The notes below the pieces were generated by a model. It did not search any database and had not been told where the DNA came from. It was given only the letters and a program-made list of their open reading frames with translations. A program made the translations under genes and the position numbers. Below are positions 14,866 through 18,044 of a stretch of 18,044 bases of DNA, in pieces. Positions within the stretch are counted from its first letter, which is position 1. Every line of letters starts with the position of its first letter. The DNA lies in assembly GCA_002695115.1 (NCBI GenBank), contig NZOA01000076.1, positions 35,388 to 53,431 of the forward strand, given 5' to 3'. This stretch comes from Planctomycetota bacterium (GTDB lineage: Bacteria; Planctomycetota; UBA8108).

Positions 14866-15798
14866 ATGGCCAGGAATAAAAAAACACGCCCCGGATTGCT
14901 GAGACGGATGGCATCCTTCGGCAGCGGTGAGCATTTTTTCAAGAACAGCGGCAGGAAGCTCTGCTTCCTGCTCGGGGCTATGCTGTTTGTCTGGCTGGCC
15001 GTGTCCATCAGGCAGGATGTGAGATCCGATGAGCGCTTCCTGCTGGCTAATTGGACCCTGTACCCGGCTAACCTCCCGGCCTGGGTGACCCCGGAGATCA
15101 GGGCGCAGATCATGGACGAGTTCACGCTCGAGCAGAGCAGGCTCAGTCTTTTTGACCCGGGCGTTCTCTCCAGGATGAAGGAGGCTCTCGAGCGGTCTCA
15201 CTGGATCCGGGAGGTGGTCGATATCGGCCTGGTCTATCCCACCCCGCAGAGAGATGGCGAGATCAGGACCCTGATGGTCCTCTCTACCCCGGTCGCCATG
15301 GTGCGGGTCGGGAAGGATTGCTTCCTGAGCGATTCCCGGGGCCGGCGCCTTGGAGAGCCCTATAGGGTTGAGACCAGGAGTTGGTTCAAGGTTCCTCTCG
15401 TCGAGGGCGCCGGTACCGGCATCGCTGTTCCGCGGCCCGGGAAGCACTGGAGAAGTTCGGCGGTACTCGATGGGATCAGCGTGGCGGCCGAATTGCGCAA
15501 GGCCCGGATCGCCGAGCTCTATCCTGAGAACCCGATAGATGAGATCGACGTTTCCAACGCGCGCGGCCGGCTCAACCGGTCCGCCAGTGAGGTCAATCTT
15601 CACTGCGGCAGGCGCATCCTGGAGTGGGGGCGCGCCTCGACCTCGGGAGCCCACAGGGTCCTGCCGGTCGAACGCAAGATAGCACACCTGCATGCCGTGC
15701 TCACCGATTCGCGCTATTGGAGAATGGATAGAATCACCCTCTACACTCCCAGGATAGTCGGGTCGGTTCGCGGGAATTCCGATGAGGGGAATTACTGA
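14866..15798 (+). CDS. ftsQ: FtsQ/DivIB-like divisome protein
   Basis: The 310-residue protein has a basic cytoplasmic N-terminus, a single membrane segment (about 32-48, LCFLLGAMLFVWLAVSI) and a large extracytoplasmic part. The section around residues 98-140, with LSRMKEALERSHWIREV and a following strand, resembles a POTRA-FtsQ beginning, where Trp/Ile-x-x-V motifs are common. Sequence support is weak; the call rests on topology and on position right after murB, the standard place of ftsQ. FtsQ bridges FtsB/FtsL and the rest of the divisome. GGGAGG lies about ten bases before ATG 14866. The usual next genes ftsA and ftsZ do not follow; the next gene is convergent. Confidence 0.7.
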   Translation: MARNKKTRPGLLRRMASFGSGEHFFKNSGRKLCFLLGAMLFVWLAVSIRQDVRSDERFLLANWTLYPANLPAWVTPEIRAQIMDEFTLEQSRLSLFDPGVLSRMKEALERSHWIREVVDIGLVYPTPQRDGEIRTLMVLSTPVAMVRVGKDCFLSDSRGRRLGEPYRVETRSWFKVPLVEGAGTGIAVPRPGKHWRSSAVLDGISVAAELRKARIAELYPENPIDEIDVSNARGRLNRSASEVNLHCGRRILEWGRASTSGAHRVLPVERKIAHLHAVLTDSRYWRMDRITLYTPRIVGSVRGNSDEGNY

Positions 15799-15857
15799 GC
15801 GAGCGCCCCCCGGTTCATCTCCCCGGCAGGTGATTCAGACCGTCTTCGCGGGCTTCT

Positions 15858-16073
15858 TCAGGTGTCCGTGACCGGGTAGAGAACATCGAGCACTTCACTG
15901 ATCTGCTCTTCGCTGATATGGCCCAGTTCCAGCAAGAGCTGTCCGAGCTGTTTCTCTATCACCCCATCGACACGGTTCCTAGCCTGCAGGGTGAGTGCTT
16001 CATAGAGCTGTTCAGCGCTGACGAAGCGTTTCTCTAAGGCTATTTCACCAAAAAACTTATAGCGGTCGCTCAT
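15858..16073 (-). CDS. Small stand-alone protein with two MshEN/GspE-N-like repeats
   Basis: This gene gives 71 residues from the ATG at 16073-16071, chosen because GGAG lies seven bases upstream on the - strand; a longer form starting at 16109 has no such site. Two similar segments occupy residues 7-30 (FFGEIALEKRFVSAEQLYEALTLQ starts there) and 42-65 (QLGQLLLELGHISEEQISEV). Both follow the pattern G-x-x-hydrophobic, V/I-S-x-E-Q-hydrophobic of the N-terminal domain of type II secretion/type IV pilus ATPases (GspE_N/MshEN). In MshE that domain binds cyclic di-GMP. Here no ATPase domain is attached. The linker between repeats (about 11 residues) is longer than in typical MshEN. Function is unknown; an adaptor or nucleotide-sensing role is inference. 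It converges on ftsQ and diverges from groEL. Confidence 0.7.
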   Translation of the reverse strand: MSDRYKFFGEIALEKRFVSAEQLYEALTLQARNRVDGVIEKQLGQLLLELGHISEEQISEVLDVLYPVTDT

Positions 16074-16109
16074 CTCTTTTCTCCACGCCCCTGGGGCCGG
16101 CTGGATCAT

Positions 16110-16128
16110 CGGATGCGGAGGGCATCCG
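16110..16128. repeat. Inverted repeat upstream of the small - strand gene
   Basis: Perfect 7-bp arms CGGATGC (16110-16116) and GCATCCG (16122-16128) around GGAGG. It lies about 35 bases upstream of the - strand start codon, where it could be an operator or a 5' leader hairpin. A T-run occurs on the + strand only about ten bases later, too far for a good terminator. Confidence 0.45.
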
Positions 16129-16280
16129 GTCTCAATATTTTTTATCGACTCAGAGACCCCTTTAACTGCAGAGATTCGGCTCCGGAAGCCCGCTTTGTGC
16201 CACTCTGACAGGACTCTATGCCCCTATTTGGCCTGATGCTGCCGATGTGGCAGTAGGCAGTTCCCTACCTGTTCTATAAG

Positions 16281-16296
16281 TCATTTAATTTAATGA
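16281..16296. promoter_or_regulatory. AT-rich near-palindrome upstream of groEL
   Basis: TCATTTAATTTAATGA matches its own reverse complement at 14 of 16 positions. It sits just downstream of TATAAG (16275-16280), a -10-like hexamer with no convincing -35. It may be an operator for the groEL paralogue. It is not a CIRCE element (TTAGCACTC-N9-GAGTGCTAA). Confidence 0.35.
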
Positions 16297-16316
16297 TCTT
16301 AAGTCGTGGTATCAGG

Positions 16317-16330
16317 TTTGCATAAGCAAA
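16317..16330. repeat. Inverted repeat TTTGC-ATAA-GCAAA in the groEL leader
   Basis: Perfect 5-bp arms at 16317-16321 and 16326-16330, 48 bases before the groEL start. A possible operator half-site pair or small hairpin; short enough to occur by chance. Confidence 0.3.
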
Positions 16331-16377
16331 TGGTTCACGATTTTTTCTACCAAGGGATATTTCAGGAACCTATTGGA

Positions 16378-18044
16378 ATGGCCGACAGAACACCAAAACA
16401 AATCGCTTTTGACCTTGAGGCCCGGCTGGCCTCCAGGGAGGGAGTTGAAAAACTCGCCCGCGCAGTCAAGACAACGCTGGGACCAGTCGGTTCGAACGCG
16501 GTAATCGACCGTGGCTGGGGCGAGCCTATTATCACCAAGGATGGCGCCAGTGTCGCTGACGAGGTGGATCTCATCGATCCTTATGAAAACATGGCCGCGA
16601 AGCTCGTTCGCGAGGCAGCTGAGAAGACCTCCAACGAGGCTGGCGATGGCTCCACCACGGCGACCGTGCTCGCCGAGAGCATCTACCTCCGGGGTCTGAA
16701 GAACGTCATTGGCGGAATGAACTCGATGATCCTCTCGCGTGGAATTCGAGTTGCCGTCGACAAGGCCCTCGAGAGCCTGGAGGAGTTGTCCACACCGGTC
16801 AGGTCCAAGGACCAGGTCGTTCATCTCGCGACCGTCGCGGCGAACCTGGATCGTCAAATTGGCGAGAGGATCGCTGATGCCTTCGAGTCGGTGGGTGAGG
16901 ATGGGGTGATCACCATCGAGGAGGGCAAGGAGATCGAGACCCAGGTCGAGTCCGTAGAGGGAATGGAATTTGATCGAGGCTATCTCTCGCCTCACTTCGT
17001 GACCGATGGCGACAAGATGCTCTGCGAACTCGAGAAGCCCTTCATCCTCATCTTCGAGGAGAAGCTGACCAAGCTCACCGAGTTGTTGCCGATCATGGAG
17101 AAGGTGCTGGCGGCCAAGAGGCCGCTGCTGCTGGTGGCCGAGGACGTGGAGGCAGAGGTGCTCTCAGCCCTCGTGGTCAACAAGCTCAAGGGAGTGCTCC
17201 CCTGCGCCGCGGTTAAGGCGCCCGCCTATGGAGATCGGCGCAAGGCCATGCTCCAGGACCTGGCGATTCTTACCGGCGCAAATGCGATCTTCAAGGACAT
17301 GGGTGTCCAGCTCGAGTCCCTTGAACTCGCTGATCTCGGCGAGGCCGGGAAGGTTCGGATCACCTCCGAGGATACTATCATCGTCGGCGGCGGCGGAGAG
17401 GCCGGCGCCGTGGAGGCGCGGGCGAACGAGATTCGCAGCGAGCTCGAGGATACGGAATCCGAGTACGACCAGGAAAAGCTCCAGGAGCGCCTGGCCAAGC
17501 TGGTGGGCGGAGTCTGTGTGATTCACGTGGGTGCCGCCACCGAGAGCGACATGAAAGAGCAGAAGTCCCGCTACGAGAGCGCGCTGAACGCGACCCGGGC
17601 GGGACAGGCCGAGGGGATTCTTCCCGGAGGCGGAGTCGGTCTTTTCAGGGCCGCGCAGGCTCTCGCCAACCTGGACCTCGATGGTCTCAGCATCGAGGAA
17701 AAAGCCGGCGTGGACGTCATCCGGGGGGCCCTCGAGGCGCCCATCCGCCAGCTCTGTCTCAACTCGGGCGTTGAGCCCGCCAAGGTTCTGCGGGCGATCC
17801 AGTCGGCGGAAAACACCAACCTGGGATGCGACCTGGCCTCCGATACGAAAGAGATTGTCGATATGTTCGAGGCTGGCGTGATCGATGCGACAAAGGTCGT
17901 GCGGACGGCCCTGAAGAACGCCGCGAGCGTTTCTACGCTTCTTCTCACAAGCGACACGATGATAGCCGAGATTCCCCACGAGGAGGATGAAGATGACCAC
18001 CATCACCACCATCACGATGATGGTATGGGAATGGGCGGCATGGG
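16378..18044 (+). CDS. Divergent GroEL (Hsp60) paralogue, 3' incomplete
   Basis: Group I chaperonin of which 555 codons are in the window. Family motifs: TLGPVGSNAV (33-42), ITKDGASVA (52-60), GDGSTTATV (89-97), GMEFDRGYLSP, AVKAPAYGDRRKAMLQD, VGAATE and GGG at 416-418. Numbering runs +3 from E. coli GroEL with no net gap up to about residue 401. D55 and D90 match the nucleotide-site D52 and D87, but S401 stands where the catalytic D398 is expected. The segment at E. coli N479-A480 reads GCDLASDTKE, with two extra residues. Apical hydrophobic positions matching Y199, F204, L234, L259, V263 and V264 are kept; Y203 is His and L237 is Met. The tail is acidic with six consecutive histidines (541-546) before a Gly/Met run. 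AGGA lies about ten bases before ATG 16378. No groES is adjacent. It probably forms a ring with weak or altered ATPase; that is inference. Confidence 0.93.
   Translation, partial: MADRTPKQIAFDLEARLASREGVEKLARAVKTTLGPVGSNAVIDRGWGEPIITKDGASVADEVDLIDPYENMAAKLVREAAEKTSNEAGDGSTTATVLAESIYLRGLKNVIGGMNSMILSRGIRVAVDKALESLEELSTPVRSKDQVVHLATVAANLDRQIGERIADAFESVGEDGVITIEEGKEIETQVESVEGMEFDRGYLSPHFVTDGDKMLCELEKPFILIFEEKLTKLTELLPIMEKVLAAKRPLLLVAEDVEAEVLSALVVNKLKGVLPCAAVKAPAYGDRRKAMLQDLAILTGANAIFKDMGVQLESLELADLGEAGKVRITSEDTIIVGGGGEAGAVEARANEIRSELEDTESEYDQEKLQERLAKLVGGVCVIHVGAATESDMKEQKSRYESALNATRAGQAEGILPGGGVGLFRAAQALANLDLDGLSIEEKAGVDVIRGALEAPIRQLCLNSGVEPAKVLRAIQSAENTNLGCDLASDTKEIVDMFEAGVIDATKVVRTALKNAASVSTLLLTSDTMIAEIPHEEDEDDHHHHHHDDGMGMGGM

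Noticed and set aside
15799..15857. Terminator between the convergent ftsQ and small - strand gene
   Set aside because: Only a four-base CCGG pairing can be drawn and no T-run follows on either strand.
17164..18015. 283-codon - strand frame opposite the 3' part of groEL
   Set aside because: Antisense shadow of groEL; its odd start comes from the complement of the His codons.
18000..18015. His6 run as a cloning-vector tag artefact
   Set aside because: The run is internal, uses mixed CAC/CAT codons, and is followed by a natural Gly/Met GroEL tail with no vector sequence, so it is taken as genomic.
1..18044. CRISPR arrays, insertion sequences, tRNA genes or phage genes
   Set aside because: None seen: no regularly spaced repeats, transposase motifs, tRNA cloverleaf or phage structural genes in the window.

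Overview
The window is the 3' end of a secreted dockerin-type protein, then an almost complete division and cell wall (dcw) cluster on the + strand, then a small gene on the - strand and a divergent GroEL paralogue that runs off the right edge. The DNA is visibly GC-rich. The MurE ligase carries the DNPR motif of meso-diaminopimelate-adding enzymes, so peptidoglycan is probably of the mDAP type found in most Gram-negative bacteria. The dockerin-like tail (D-x-N-x-S-G calcium loop) is common in large secreted proteins of Planctomycetes, FCB-group and related candidate phyla. A canonical dcw cluster argues against Planctomycetes. An FCB-like or candidate-phylum Gram-negative bacterium is my inference; no close relative can be named from the sequence alone.

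Layout: 1-219, dockerin C-terminus. 220-1146, a long non-coding stretch with a promoter candidate and 10-bp-phased TGGG elements near 509-571, and a strong intrinsic terminator at 1050-1082 just before mraZ. 1147-12213, mraZ, a small unknown gene, rsmH, ftsL, ftsI-type transpeptidase, murE, murF, mraY, ftsW, murG and a membrane-anchored LysM protein. From murF onward the genes are tightly packed, with stop/start overlaps from mraY on. 12214-12540, a 327-base non-coding break. 12541-15798, murC, murB and an FtsQ-like protein. 15858-16073 (- strand), a 71-residue protein of two MshEN/GspE-N-like repeats. 16110-16377, a divergent intergenic region rich in inverted repeats. 16378-18044, groEL paralogue, 3' incomplete.

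How the genes work together: MurB and MurC act early and MurE and MurF complete the UDP-MurNAc-pentapeptide. MraY and MurG turn it into lipid II. FtsW polymerises it and the FtsI-type protein cross-links it at the septum, with FtsL and FtsQ as the membrane scaffold. MraZ and RsmH are the usual leading genes. murD, ddl, ftsA and ftsZ are not in this window; the mraY-ftsW junction, a common place for murD, is a 4-base overlap.

The strongest anomaly is the GroEL paralogue. By a gap-free hand alignment the ATPase aspartate (E. coli D398) is serine (S401), the nucleotide-pocket segment near E. coli N479 is altered, and the C-terminal tail contains six consecutive histidines, while the apical hydrophobic substrate/GroES-binding positions are mostly kept. 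The second is the structured, terminator-bearing leader in front of mraZ.
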